Positions 1 through 10,317 of a DNA stretch of 24,266 bases are shown one piece after another (position 1 is the first letter of the stretch; each line of letters opens with the position of its first letter). A program made the translations under genes and the position numbers. The notes under the pieces were generated by a model that saw only the letters and a program-made list of their open reading frames with translations, was not told the DNA's origin and did no database searches. The stretch is from Chara braunii (lineage: Eukaryota > Streptophyta > Charophyceae > Charales > Characeae), in the NCBI GenBank assembly GCA_003427395.1, contig BFEA01000108.1, positions 2,181,043 to 2,205,308 on the forward strand, written 5' to 3'.

Positions 1-925
1 CCGATCCAAGACAAAACACTCTCCCCCACCCCCCAATGCTAGATCAACACTATACCTTTACCCAGACTCGCTAAACTCTAAGCGTTCTAACACGCCGCAC
101 CAGCCCCTCCCACTCTCGCCCCTTCGCCTACCTCCCTCCCTCCCAGCCGAAACACGTCCATTCTCCCCCTATCGACTCTATACCTTGCCCATACCCCTCA
201 CCACAAGATTCATCCCTAGCCTTTCGATCTCTCCCCTCCCATCTTACCCTGAACCAGCTTCNCACCATCCAATNTGACATCCCNCTACTCTAGCACCCAC
301 TCCCCATCATTCNTCCACCTTTTCGTCCAACTAACAGACCCCTCGTCACATGGATAGCGCCCATCAATCGCCACATTAACCGATCTTCCCTTCCACACGA
401 CCAATTCAAGCCACCTCCTGCTCCTTACCAGCCCCATCCCCCCCCATCCCCCCCCCCCTTCCCCCTCCCCCGTCAGCCCAATCACCGCATGACCAGATAC
501 ATCTCACAAACCCGCTCAAGCACGCATAGCGCCCTTCCCTCTCCACAACCCCAGCACAAGGATACGAAGAACTATGAACTTAGGCATTGTATCCGTCGAG
601 CTGTCCAGTACTACATAACGAAAGTAAAAGAGAAGTATTTTCTCCAAGCCTCACCAAGCGTTAACAAACACTGCCGCTACTTCCTTGTCCTTTGTGAGTG
701 GTCTTATCCCANACGATTGTTTCTCCATTACCCCCCCGAGTAAGGAGAGTCACCAACATTCCTATTCAGNAAGCTGTCTCCCAGCCAGATCCATAAGAAG
801 GGTGGCCAANCGTCCTCTTTGTTGTCTTTATTACAATCGATTCGTTCTGCTTCTCATCCACACAATCACACAACATTCCAACTCAAGAGGAGCTGTACAT
901 AGGTAGCCAACTGGCATTACTACGA
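1..925. other. C-rich gene-free stretch
   Basis: No convincing gene is visible. The first 480 bases are strongly C-rich on the + strand, with long C runs. Open frames here are short and compositionally driven. Seven isolated ambiguous bases (262, 274, 284, 313, 712, 770, 810) suggest a polymorphic or repeated sequence. The C-rich style resembles the 3' UTR of the LINE at 9135-9510, so this might be the tail of another element, but I could not align the two. Confidence 0.5.
432..471 (-). repeat. C-run block, G-quadruplex potential on minus strand
   Basis: Five or more runs of four to ten C are separated by one to three bases. On the minus strand this matches the G3+N1-7 quadruplex pattern; on the + strand it could form an i-motif. 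No function is implied beyond composition. Confidence 0.5.
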
Positions 926-1093
926 ACCCCAAGAGGGAGAGGGATTGTCTTTTTTTGGAATTATTTCCCTATGCAACATTTGAATTCAGCACCCGAGCCC
1001 TGAGAAGGGATCGGGATTATTAGTATTCCTTCTACACTACGATTACTACCTCTTCGAACAATATTCATCCCTATTCACCGTTTTTTATCTCCT

Positions 1094-1620
1094 GTTCCCT
1101 AAAAAGGGAGTTTTATTATTGATTTTTTGACACACTTTAGCTGTGTTGATGTGAATATCAGCAATTTCTGCCTCCGGAGGAGAACTTGACTGGTAGTCCG
1201 GCAGTAAAACGTTCCCCAGGCGGGGAGCGTAAAAGCTGTCCATTTTTTTCCAGCACCAGTCATTATTTTCGCACACATCTGCTGTCTTATGCAAAGAATA
1301 GTATTCTAGCCTCTTGAGGGATTCTCGTTCTGCAAACGGGCAATAAATCTTTCCCCAGGAGGGGAGGGTAAATGCTACCCATTTGTCCCAGCACCAGTCG
1401 ATATCTAGCGCACATCAACCTTTTTATGCAAATATTGGTACTTTTTGAATCCTGAGTGGATCCTTTTACAACTGACGGGCATCAAAACGTTCCCCAGGAG
1501 GGGAGGGTAAATGCTGCCCAATTTTTTCAGCGCCAGTCTCACCGCAAGAGGTAATTTTCATATTCTTTTCGAGGGGCTGTAAAATCGTTCCCCAGGTGGG
1601 GAGGGTAAACGCTGGCAAAA
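1094..1620 (+). repeat. Tandem 5' monomers of LINE-A
   Basis: A core starting TTCCCC, a few bases, then GGGGAG and a G/TAAA run recurs at about 1094 (degenerate), 1212, 1351, 1490 and 1588. Spacings are 118, 139, 139 and 98 bases; the last unit is partial. Units share further blocks: a CAGC(A/G)CCAGTC stretch, a TTATGCAAA stretch in two units, and an end block leading to CGGGCA..AAA. The core is itself a short inverted repeat. Fainter copies may lie at about 925 and 997. The array ends about 150 bases before the ORF1 start. By analogy with mouse L1 monomers it may be the internal promoter; that is inference. Confidence 0.8.
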
Positions 1621-1772
1621 TTACGCAAGATATCACTGCCTTTTTGGGGCGCTTACCGAATCCCTTCCACCTCGCGGTCACGTTCACCAGCCGTGGATTC
1701 AAAAAACGAAGTCAAGCTACTCTCGTGCCGACAGCACACACGAAGTACAACTTCACGCACAATCAAAGCAAC

Positions 1773-4398
1773 ATGGCGGCATCCTACAGTCAGATCATAG
1801 CATCACCGGGGAGGATAGATCCCAAAGCCCCAACCGGCCCAATCTCTGGCGCCCGAACTGCTCCCCAACAGTTCCAACAACGCCAACAGGCACGAACGAC
1901 CAAGCTAAGAGCCAAGGCCACTCCGGCTCGCCCCCGGCAACATCAGTCCACTCTCAACACACTCCCAATTCAACCCACAGGTCATTGAGTCAAAAAGCAA
2001 TGGATTTCCTAATACAGAGCACCCAAGTCAATTCTAAAGTCAATATCATTAAGGAATCAACCAAGGATGAAAATGGAAACACCCAAACTATGGAAATGTG
2101 GGAATACCCAGAGGAAGACGAAGAGAGTTGTAGGAAAGTGTTCGAAAATCATGCAGTCCTCTTCAACTTCCCGCACAAATGCGCAGACATGACACCGAAC
2201 GACAAAAGAGCGTGGGTGAGAGACACTCTCCGCTCACTGGAGGAAATTCCGGGAACAGAACCGGTGGTCACTTATCACAAGAGATCGAGAAACACGATCA
2301 TGATCGTCAGCCCGGACAGAGCCTACGCAGCATACATCCCCTCACTCAACAGCCTCAAATGCAGAAAAGGGGTGGTAACAGCCACAAAATGGAAGCCCCG
2401 AAGAGCCCCTCAGCCAGAAACCTCAAGACACAAGCAAACCATGCTACGAGAGCACTTCTGGGTCCAGTTCGATAACATTGCAGAGGAACTCCACAATTTC
2501 ATAGGAAGAAGATTAGCGGAGTCCTACCCGAATAACCCAGTTTTGGAATGGTTTGAAACAGGCCCCGAGTTCCTGGCACCAACAACGACTCCAAAATTGC
2601 TTGCTTGCAAGTCACATCAGGGGTCCCGCCTCAATTCCCGGACTCGTGGGTTTTCGTGAAGAAAAATGGTCAGAAAATGACCACCTTTCTGTCAACGAAA
2701 ACAAACCCACGCTGTTTTAAATGCAGAAGTAAAGGGCACTTGGGAACAGACAGAAATTGTCCGCTCAACAGGGACAGAAGAACCAATCCAGGTCAGATCC
2801 AATCCAATCTGGTTGAATGCGAGGCAAAAGCCGGACTATGGTACGTCAATGACCCGGCTTACAGGGGATGGGTGTTTGATGATACAACGGACACCCCCCA
2901 GTGGATCTGGACTCTCGAGAGCGAACCGAACATCCAGCCAGACATCTACCCACCACATGGTAGCCAATGGCAGATGAAGGGAGCCAAGAAAATCGACGAC
3001 AAGGATGNAGGTTTCCTAAAAAAGAACCTCCTTGACCCCGAAGTGGTTGCTGAGGACAAACAGAGAAGGGAAACTTGGCAAGATTTGGTCAAAACAGGCA
3101 AGTCCGCAGAAAAAGCCTTTTTGGAAAACTTGAGGGCAAGGGACAAGGTGCTGCGTGCAGCCTGCTCACACAAGACCAAAGCACAATCAAGCACAAATCA
3201 TCTAACAAACTGCTAAAACGGAAAGCTGATACCGCTGCACCTACCCAGCCAGCGCAAAGCCAGGCTGCCAGCAAAATCAGAAGGGTAAATAGCCTGGGAG
3301 ATACAGCCTCAACGGCAGATCAAATGGATGAGACCTCCAAAGAGGAACAAGATGATTTGGACAAAGGGAAGAAGGGAGAGAAGGAACTCAGCCCCACTCC
3401 AATGGAAGACGATGGGACGAACGTTCCGGAAGGAGGGAATCACTCCCCCAAACACAAAGAACTGATGGATATCCAAACAGAGGGGGTAACAGAACCAGAC
3501 ACAAAGGAAGAAGACACAACACCACAAGAGGAAGAGGAAGAGGGGACAGACTCGCGAGAGTGGCTGAACGATTATGTTAAGAAACTCGAAAGGGAAAGGG
3601 AGGTTGAATTTGAGGTTTGCGTGGCTTACAAAAGACACATCCTCAACCTCAAAAGCTTCAACTTCCAACAATCAGAAATCAACAGCCAAATTCCCATCCA
3701 GAACCAATTTGAGGTACTGGAAAAAGAACAGCAGCTGTCAGACTTCTTCGCAGAAAGATACAGTCACTCCCTGAACAGCCAGGGATCGCACACAGTAGGC
3801 TCACACCAGTTAATGCAGTGGCCAAAACTGTACAACGAAGAGACTCACAGCCACCCCAACAAAAGGCCGAAGAGCTCAAAAGGGAAGGACAAGGAGTCAA
3901 CAGAGTGCAAGTTGAAGGAGGAAGGTAAAGGGGGTGAGAATCAGTTGAGCAAGAGAGGATCTGGACAGACATAAATAAATACTTCTGGCACAGATCACAG
4001 TCCTCAAGGACCGCAACAGGGAAACAGCGGGGGAAACAGTAAACTTGCAAAGCATGGCTTTGGGACAGAATGCAGAAACATTCACAGCAGCCAAGCTCGA
4101 GGCCAAGAGCGGTTGTAAGAAAAGGGTAATCATACCCTACCGCTGGAACCAACAACATGAGGACTGGGAGATTGCAGTAAGCAAATCTTGGTCGATAATA
4201 GCTCTAGCAGGCCCCAAAGAAAAAGTCCTAGCTGCCAACATTTCCAAGGACACTCCGATTGTTGCTCACATTTTGGGAGACAGAGTGGACTGGAGGGAAG
4301 AGTGGATCGATGACTCGAAGGAATTAGTGTTCAATGACCTGAGACCTTTCATGATAAGATACCCGATGGAGGCTCAGCTCACAGACCACTTGGTCTAG
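1773..4398 (+). pseudogene. LINE-A ORF1, gag-like nucleic-acid-binding protein (frameshifted)
   Basis: ORF1 proteins of LINEs bind the element RNA and form the RNP. I start it at the ATG at 1773 (MAASYSQIIAS..). The frame changes near 1985, 2590, 3190, 3955 and 4000, so no single intact protein exists. In order: a polar Gln/Arg-rich N-terminus; a globular region (about 2000-2580) including FWVQFDNIAEELHNFIGRRL, whose position recalls the DUF4283-type RNA-binding domain of plant LINEs (weak resemblance); a zinc knuckle at 2713-2760 (CFKCRSKGHLGTDRNC, spacing CX2CX4HX6C rather than the usual X4); basic KRK and KIRR clusters near 3220-3290; a long Glu/Asp-rich stretch (about 3300-3600); and a Trp-rich tail (4045-4398) that I do not recognise. 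About 870 codons in all is long for a LINE ORF1. Confidence 0.75.
2713..2760 (+). other. CCHC zinc knuckle of ORF1
   Basis: Cys at 2713 and 2722, His at 2737 and Cys at 2758 form a knuckle with spacing CX2CX4HX6C. The two extra residues before the last Cys are unusual. It supports the gag-like identity of ORF1. Confidence 0.8.
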
Positions 4399-4644
4399 AG
4401 GCCATGGAAGGTGCTACAGGCTATCCCCTATGGGCTCTTGGGAGGGGGCATACCACCGGAAAGGGCAGGAGTCTCAGCGTCGATTGTTGAGACTCACACT
4501 CTTTGAGAGCAGGGAAGATCACCTGGCAGGGATCCTGGAGAAAAAAGCGCGTGTCGTCAAGATCCGACACTCACACCTTTTCGAGACCCCTGACAACTAA
4601 TTCACCACAACACACAAGAGTAGCACGGTCCCCGTAGAAAATCC
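4399..4644 (+). other. ORF1-ORF2 spacer of LINE-A
   Basis: This gap of about 246 bases lies between the ORF1 stop and the ATG taken for ORF2, with no sustained open frame. How ORF2 would be translated (reinitiation or internal entry) cannot be read from it. Confidence 0.5.
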
Positions 4645-7600
4645 ATGGCATCACAACCGTGTGGGTTCAACCGGACAGAGAACAGGTCCAAGCACTATGG
4701 CCAGAAACCCAAGGAGCCTGAACTCTCAGTGATGTCATGGAATGTCAACGGACTAGCTACAATCTTGTCAAACACAAACAAGTGGGACAACTTGATCAAC
4801 TATCTTAGATGGTCTCAAGAAGCCCCCCAGACATTGTTTGCCTGCAAGAAACCCACCTCACCGATTCCCCAGAGCACAAAGCTATAATCAGCAAAATCCT
4901 ACTAAGACTGGAACACGTACGAGCTGCATGCTGGGGCCCAACACCAAGGGCAGGCTCAACAGGAGTAGCAATTCTTTGGCACAATAACTCAAGAGCCGCC
5001 AATCTAATACAAGTAGAGCACAACATAACAGACCTTGTTCACGGCAGGTGGATAGAGTCAGCCTTCACATTCAAAGAAGAGTCCTTCCAACTCATAAACG
5101 CCTACGCCCCGAACGACTTCTCACAAAGACAAATCTTTNTACAAAGCATANCAGAAATGTGTAAGGATCAGAATCACTTACTCCTAGCAGNAGACTGGAA
5201 CACAGTCCTCGACNCTGCTAGAGACAGGCTTTNATGCTCTCTAGGGGAAAGGGAAAGTCAACTGCAAGCAGAATCCCAAGCAATGCACATGCTATTAACA
5301 AAAAGGCACCTAANGGAACCCCTTAGAACGATGCACCCANAAATAAATAGATTCACGTATAGGAAAAGAAATAGAACCCAGCACATTACTAACTCAGCCA
5401 TAGATTTTTTTTTAGTCTCAGAATCCCTTAGAGGCCCTATACTAAACGTGGGTATAGGAAAACTACCCTACCACAACGGCCTAGACCACAACCCAATCTT
5501 CATAGACTTCATATTTGACCCAGGGTTACAAAAAGGACCAAGCTTCTTCAAGATCAATAATTATATCATGCACACCAGAGAAATGAAAGAGGCAATAGTA
5601 CAAGCCTTCCTGGTCTCAGATAGAACAGAGGCAGACTTCCCTTCCCTAGTAGTAAACCTCTCTAGAGTAGCGTCCACAGCTTCAGGGAGAATAGCTACAA
5701 ACAGAAACCGGAGAATAAAGGAGCTAGAGGCGGCAGTCAGTATCGCTGAAACCAATTTATGTAATAACCTTAGATCCACAGACTTTGAGGAAATACTAAT
5801 TAGAGCTAAATCAGAATTAGCAACCTGGAATGCCTGGAAAGCAAATGGTTTGAGATTAAGGGCCAGGATAACAGAATGGGAGAAGGGAGAGAAAATGACA
5901 AAGTATTTCTTCCAGAAGGTCAAGGCAAGAGGAAGAAATTCATCCATTAGTCAACTAAGAGGAGAAGAGGGGCTAACATCAAAACCCAACAAAGATGCTC
6001 TCCATAGCCGAATCATTCTACAAAGAACTTTACACCACCAAGACAGAAGCTCCTACCTCTAGAGTAGTCCTTCAGGCCCGAGAGAAATTTACCAAACACT
6101 TGGATAAAACTATTCCACACACCAAGGCAGAAGAGTTAGACTTACCAATCACAAACGAAGAAATTAAAAAAACACTAGATTCCATGAAGCCAGACAAAAC
6201 ACCAGGCATAGATGGTCTCTCAAGAGAATTCTGGCAAAGCTACTGGCCCCTTTTAGGAGAAGAATACTGCAACTTCTTAAGATCAGCCTGGTCTAATGAA
6301 AGCCTAGGTCCAACACTTAGTACTGGTATAGTCACACTCCTCTACAAAAAAGGAGATCCGACAGACATTAGGAATTACAGACCAATCACACTTCTAACAG
6401 TAGCATATAAGATTATGGCAAAACTACTAGCCAACAGAATTCAGAAGATCACCAAAAACTGCTTCCATATAGACCAGACAGGTTTCATCCNAGGAAGGTT
6501 CATTCTAGACAACGTTATGTCTCTAGCAGAATCAGTAAGATACATCCAGGATAAACAAATGAACGCANCTNTCCTTTTCTTCGACTTTGAAAAAGCGTAT
6601 GACCAAGNAAACTGGGACTTCTTACAACAGTGCATGGAAACAATGGGAGTAGGTCCTAACTTCAGGAAATGGGTAAGAATCCTCTACAGCGATGCAATGG
6701 GGGCAGTACAGATCAACGGCCACATATCCAATAAATACAAAATGTCCCGGTCTGTCAGACAAGGTGATCCCCTAGCGGCACCAATCTTCCTTTTCATCAT
6801 GGAAGCCATCGCCTCCTTCTCAAGGAAGGATCCATCCATCCACAGACTCACAGAACAGACAGAACAAAACCCTCATAAATACCATATCCCCCCCACGATC
6901 TTGTTCGCAGATGACCTAACCATCCTTATAAGAGCTTCATCTTCTTCATTTGAAGCACTCACCAAAGCAATGTGCGCTTTCCAACTAGCCTCAGAATTGC
7001 GAATTAATTGGAGCAAGATTGTAGGATGGTGGATAACAGAAGAGGAAGTTGTTCCTCCCCAAAACACTCCAGAAGGCATGTCGTGGGTGAACCCAAAGGA
7101 CCCACTCATAATGCTAGGAACACAGATGTCAATAAATGGAGCTGCAACAGAAATGGCACCCAGCCTACTAGCCAAAATGACCAGCAAACTTAAAGACAGG
7201 GGTAAGATACACACTTTCGTGCATGGCAAAGCTCTAATCCTAAACGCCTCCATATACTCGATGATGTGGTACGTTGCAGCCTTCTGGGGCCCAGATCGAA
7301 GAGCCCTAAGGGACCTACAAAAGAAAGCTACAGCTTACCTCTGGACTGGAGATGCATCAAGACTGAACTTCATTACAAAGGTAGCGTGGCAATACATAAC
7401 AAGAAAGAAGTGTCAAGGAGGCTTGGGCGTCCTAGACCCATCCAGCCAGATAAAAGCCCTACAAACCAAGTGGATAATGAAGCTTTTAATGAATCCCAAA
7501 CTACCCTGGAGAGGGCTTGCCCTGGAAGGATTGCAACAACTACCGAGCTACAATACCCCAGAAAACATGGAAGGCACCTTCTGGATCCTGAGCAAATCCT

Positions 7601-9134
7601 GGTCCATTAAGAACAAAACTCAAAACGAACAAAGACTGAACTTCTGGAAAAGTTTATTGAAGGCGTGGAGAGAGATCTTTCCATCGAAAGTAAGGAAACC
7701 AATCAGCAAAGAAGAAATCCTCAGACAACCTCTCTTCTGTAATACTGTAACTCTTGGATAGTCAACAACGATGACATACCTTTCACGCTCACGGTAAAGG
7801 ACACGAGGTGGGGAGCATGGTTAGAAAGAGGCATTTGGCAAATCAAACACATATGGGACGACTCTAAAAGGGATTGGAAGTCAACCGGACAGCTCAGAAG
7901 AGAACTCAAGGGTTGCCACAACCTAATCCAAAACCTCCAACAAATGACAAGGGCAATACCGGCGGAATGGACTTCAACTCTCAAAAAGGACAAACAGTGG
8001 TCAACAGGAGACTGGGCGGTGATGACAAATACAAAGCACCATGAACATGCACTAGCCTTTATCAGACAGGTGGACAGTAGAGAAAATTGGCTCACCTTTT
8101 CTATGCACACCCTAGAAGAACCAGGGCTAGATTACTGCAAGCTCAGCAAAGAACCAGCAGCGCAAGTCACAGTCAGGGAGAACAACCTCAGAAAGTCAGA
8201 GTAATAGAAAATGAAGACTTAACTATATTCCAACCCCATACTAACCTAGAAGACCTAGAAGTAGACCCAGCAGAATGGGCATGGAACCTAAAACAAAACT
8301 TCACAAGAATCAATCGTAGAATAAACCTTCTCGACTACACCACTAGTACAGGATACAAGCTCAGACGTAGATCAACAGCACCAGAAACAATCATTGCAGA
8401 ACGATGGAAGAGGCACCTCGAAGTAGAACCCGCAAGCTTGAAGGAAATTATGTGGACCCAAATAGCAGCACTACACCCCCCCAAGTTCAGGAGCCTGCAA
8501 TGGCTAATTCTTTACCTAGCAATCCCACTGAATCAATGGCTAAACAATAGAAGAAGAAAAGAAGAAAGATGCCCCCTAAAGGAACTTTGTGCCAATTGTA
8601 CAGAAGGACAAATAGAGAACCTGTTTCATTGTTTTTTCCATTGCCCCAAGATCAAACCCATATGGAACATAGATATGGTTCTCAATAACAAACTCATCAT
8701 TTACAACAAATATTCCCCTTATCTTATTAGGCTTCACAACACCCGACGGCTGGGCACCCCTGCAAATCAACCTATTCCAAATCCTACGTAAGGCGACAAT
8801 ATGGTCCATCTGGAGAAAAAGATTCACAGAAACGGTAGAAAAGCAACCAATGCACGTACAGGAAGCATGGACTATCCTCAAGGCTCAAGTAGAAACAGAA
8901 TATTGGGTCCTATGGCGGAAAACCAAGAGAAAAATGAAGGCGAATGAACCCAAAGCCAAAGACATCCAAACCAAATTTGAAGACAATTTTTTGGCCAAGG
9001 GCAAAATAGCAACCATCCAAGGTAACAGTCTAAATTTCAGAATGTGGAACGTCATAGCACAAAACACTACAACAGACTTAAGGCCTTCCATCAGCACAGC
9101 AGACTCACTAGGCAACCTGAGCATTGCCCTCTAA
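4645..9134 (+). pseudogene. LINE-A ORF2: endonuclease, reverse transcriptase and zinc domain (frameshifted)
   Basis: ORF2 nicks target DNA and reverse-transcribes the element RNA from the nick. The start ATG at 4645 precedes the endonuclease motif LSVMSWNVNGL. Further EN signs follow: DIVCLQETH (catalytic Glu), NAYAPND, DWN, AIDFFLVS and LDHNPIFID, where the usual Ser of SDH is Leu. The RT runs about 6120-7050: KTPGIDGLSREFW, NYRPITLLTVAYK, FFDFEKAYD, SVRQGDPLAAPIF and FADD at 6904-6915 (both catalytic Asp kept). A Cys/His cluster of the zf-RVT kind lies near 8565-8655. The frame changes near 4810, 5995, 7745, 8203 and 8735. Eleven ambiguous bases fall between 5139 and 6608. The final reading frame ends at 9134. 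This copy cannot make a full protein. Confidence 0.9.
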
Positions 9135-10125
9135 TCTATCACAAGGGCCCCCACCAAAGACAGACAACAAACAAGAACGCACCCCGGCTGCCACCACCTA
9201 GTCTAAACTTCCCATACACTACGTCTCAGATATTTTCAACAACACATTAGGCTTCCTACTATTAGATTACGAGCCCAACAGCAAAACCTCACAACCCCCG
9301 TCGACTTCATAAGAAATCGTGCAGCACACATCTTGCTCATCTCCTNCANCCCCCCACTNCCTGACCACAAGCACCCAGACAGATTACCCCCACACAAACC
9401 ACCCCGATTCCAACCATAATCCCCCGGCCATTTCAATCACATCCAAACAAATCTTATACCCAAGCGCACATCCTAGATCTATTAACTTCCCAGTAATACC
9501 CACCCATATCAGCAAGGGTTTGGACCTCAAACTCCANTTGTCTGAGTAGAAGAAGAGGGTTAACAAGGAGTATTTAGAGCTCAAGTCCAGTCCGTAGAAC
9601 TTAGTAGGGACCAGGTAAAATTAGCAAGGGTGGGGACTTCAGATTCCAGTTGTCAGAGTCCAAGGAGAAGGTTAAAGAGGTATAGTTAGAACTCAATCCA
9701 GTCTGTAGAACTCAGCAGCTAGTCTGGTGATGGCCCCAGGGCCGAGTTATTCCATTTAAGGAAGTTTAAGTCTACGGTTCTAGTGCTCATAGAGAATCAG
9801 ACAGTCAGAGAACTGAGAGGAACAGGTTAGACAAAGAAGCCCTGAAGCAAAGGGCCCACAATTCGGATTAGCTCTCTAGGTCCAGACACAATGTAAAAGA
9901 AACAGGCTAACTTAGGCAGAGGTGAGGAGTGGTACATCCTTTCAGAGAGAAGTAATCAATGCTGTTCCTCGGGCTTTCCTACCATAAAGGGGAAGAGCGT
10001 GTGTGTGCCCGACATGTATTTACTATTAACTTGCCGGTGGAAGAGGAACCGGACTGATGCTCCCCAAAATGGAAAAGGAGCCAGAACTCTAAGGTTCTAT
10101 TTTAAAAAAAAAAAAAAAAAAAAAA
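9135..10125 (+). other. LINE-A 3' UTR and poly(A) tail
   Basis: No sustained frame follows the ORF2 stop. The first 370 bases are C-rich; the rest holds an internal tandem duplication (9511-9714) and a terminal block (10038-10103) that recurs near the end of the window. It ends in a run of 22 A at 10104-10125, the expected LINE tail. Confidence 0.75.
9511..9714 (+). repeat. Diverged tandem duplication in LINE-A 3' UTR
   Basis: Two copies of about 93 bases start AGCAAGGG at 9511 and 9623 (period 112). Both continue through GGAC.TCA.A.TCCA.TTGTC.GAG, a GGTTAA block and CAGTC.GTAGAACT. They are clearly related but diverged, so the duplication is old or belongs to the family. Confidence 0.75.
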
Positions 10126-10290
10126 GGGATTGATACCTAGCGGCATTACAGATCGGACATCGGTTACATTGGGATTCTGTACCTCCGACATTGGTGACTT
10201 ATGTCCCCGACATTCTGATTCTGTTCAATGACATTTTGAACTACCATATCGGTGACCTTCTGGATTCTATCTCGGTGAAAAAAAAAAAAA
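10126..10290 (+). repeat. Spacer of degenerate short repeats ending in A13
   Basis: Between the LINE-A tail and LINE-B lie 152 bases in which CGACATTGGTGAC-like and GATTCTGT-like words recur imperfectly, followed by 13 A (10278-10290). It could be a small inserted element with its own A tail or a repeat arising at the junction. No gene is visible. Confidence 0.45.
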
Positions 10291-10317
10291 CGGAGACGGA
10301 AAGGAAGCAACTTTTAG

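Larger units (their letters stand above)
926..10125 (+). mobile_element. LINE-A: long decayed L1-type non-LTR retrotransposon
   Basis: The layout is that of a two-ORF LINE: tandem-monomer 5' region, gag-like ORF1 with a zinc knuckle, ORF2 with apurinic-type endonuclease, reverse transcriptase and a C-terminal Cys/His domain, then a 3' UTR ending in 22 A (10104-10125). The motif set fits the L1 superclade. Both ORFs carry several frameshifts, so this copy is non-autonomous. The 3' end is firm. The 5' end is uncertain: recognisable monomers start at 1094 and possible degenerate ones reach about 925. No convincing target-site duplication was found. Confidence 0.85.

Noticed and set aside
933-941. 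GGGATTG as a target-site duplication with 10126 after the LINE-A tail
   Set aside because: Only 7-8 bases, and monomer-like sequence seems to continue around it, so it is likely chance.
3309-3671. Minus-strand open frame inside ORF1
   Set aside because: Shadow of the Glu/Lys-rich ORF1 region read backwards (Leu/Phe-rich); no independent support.
3679-4158. Minus-strand 159-codon open frame
   Set aside because: Antisense of LINE-A ORF1, no recognisable domain.
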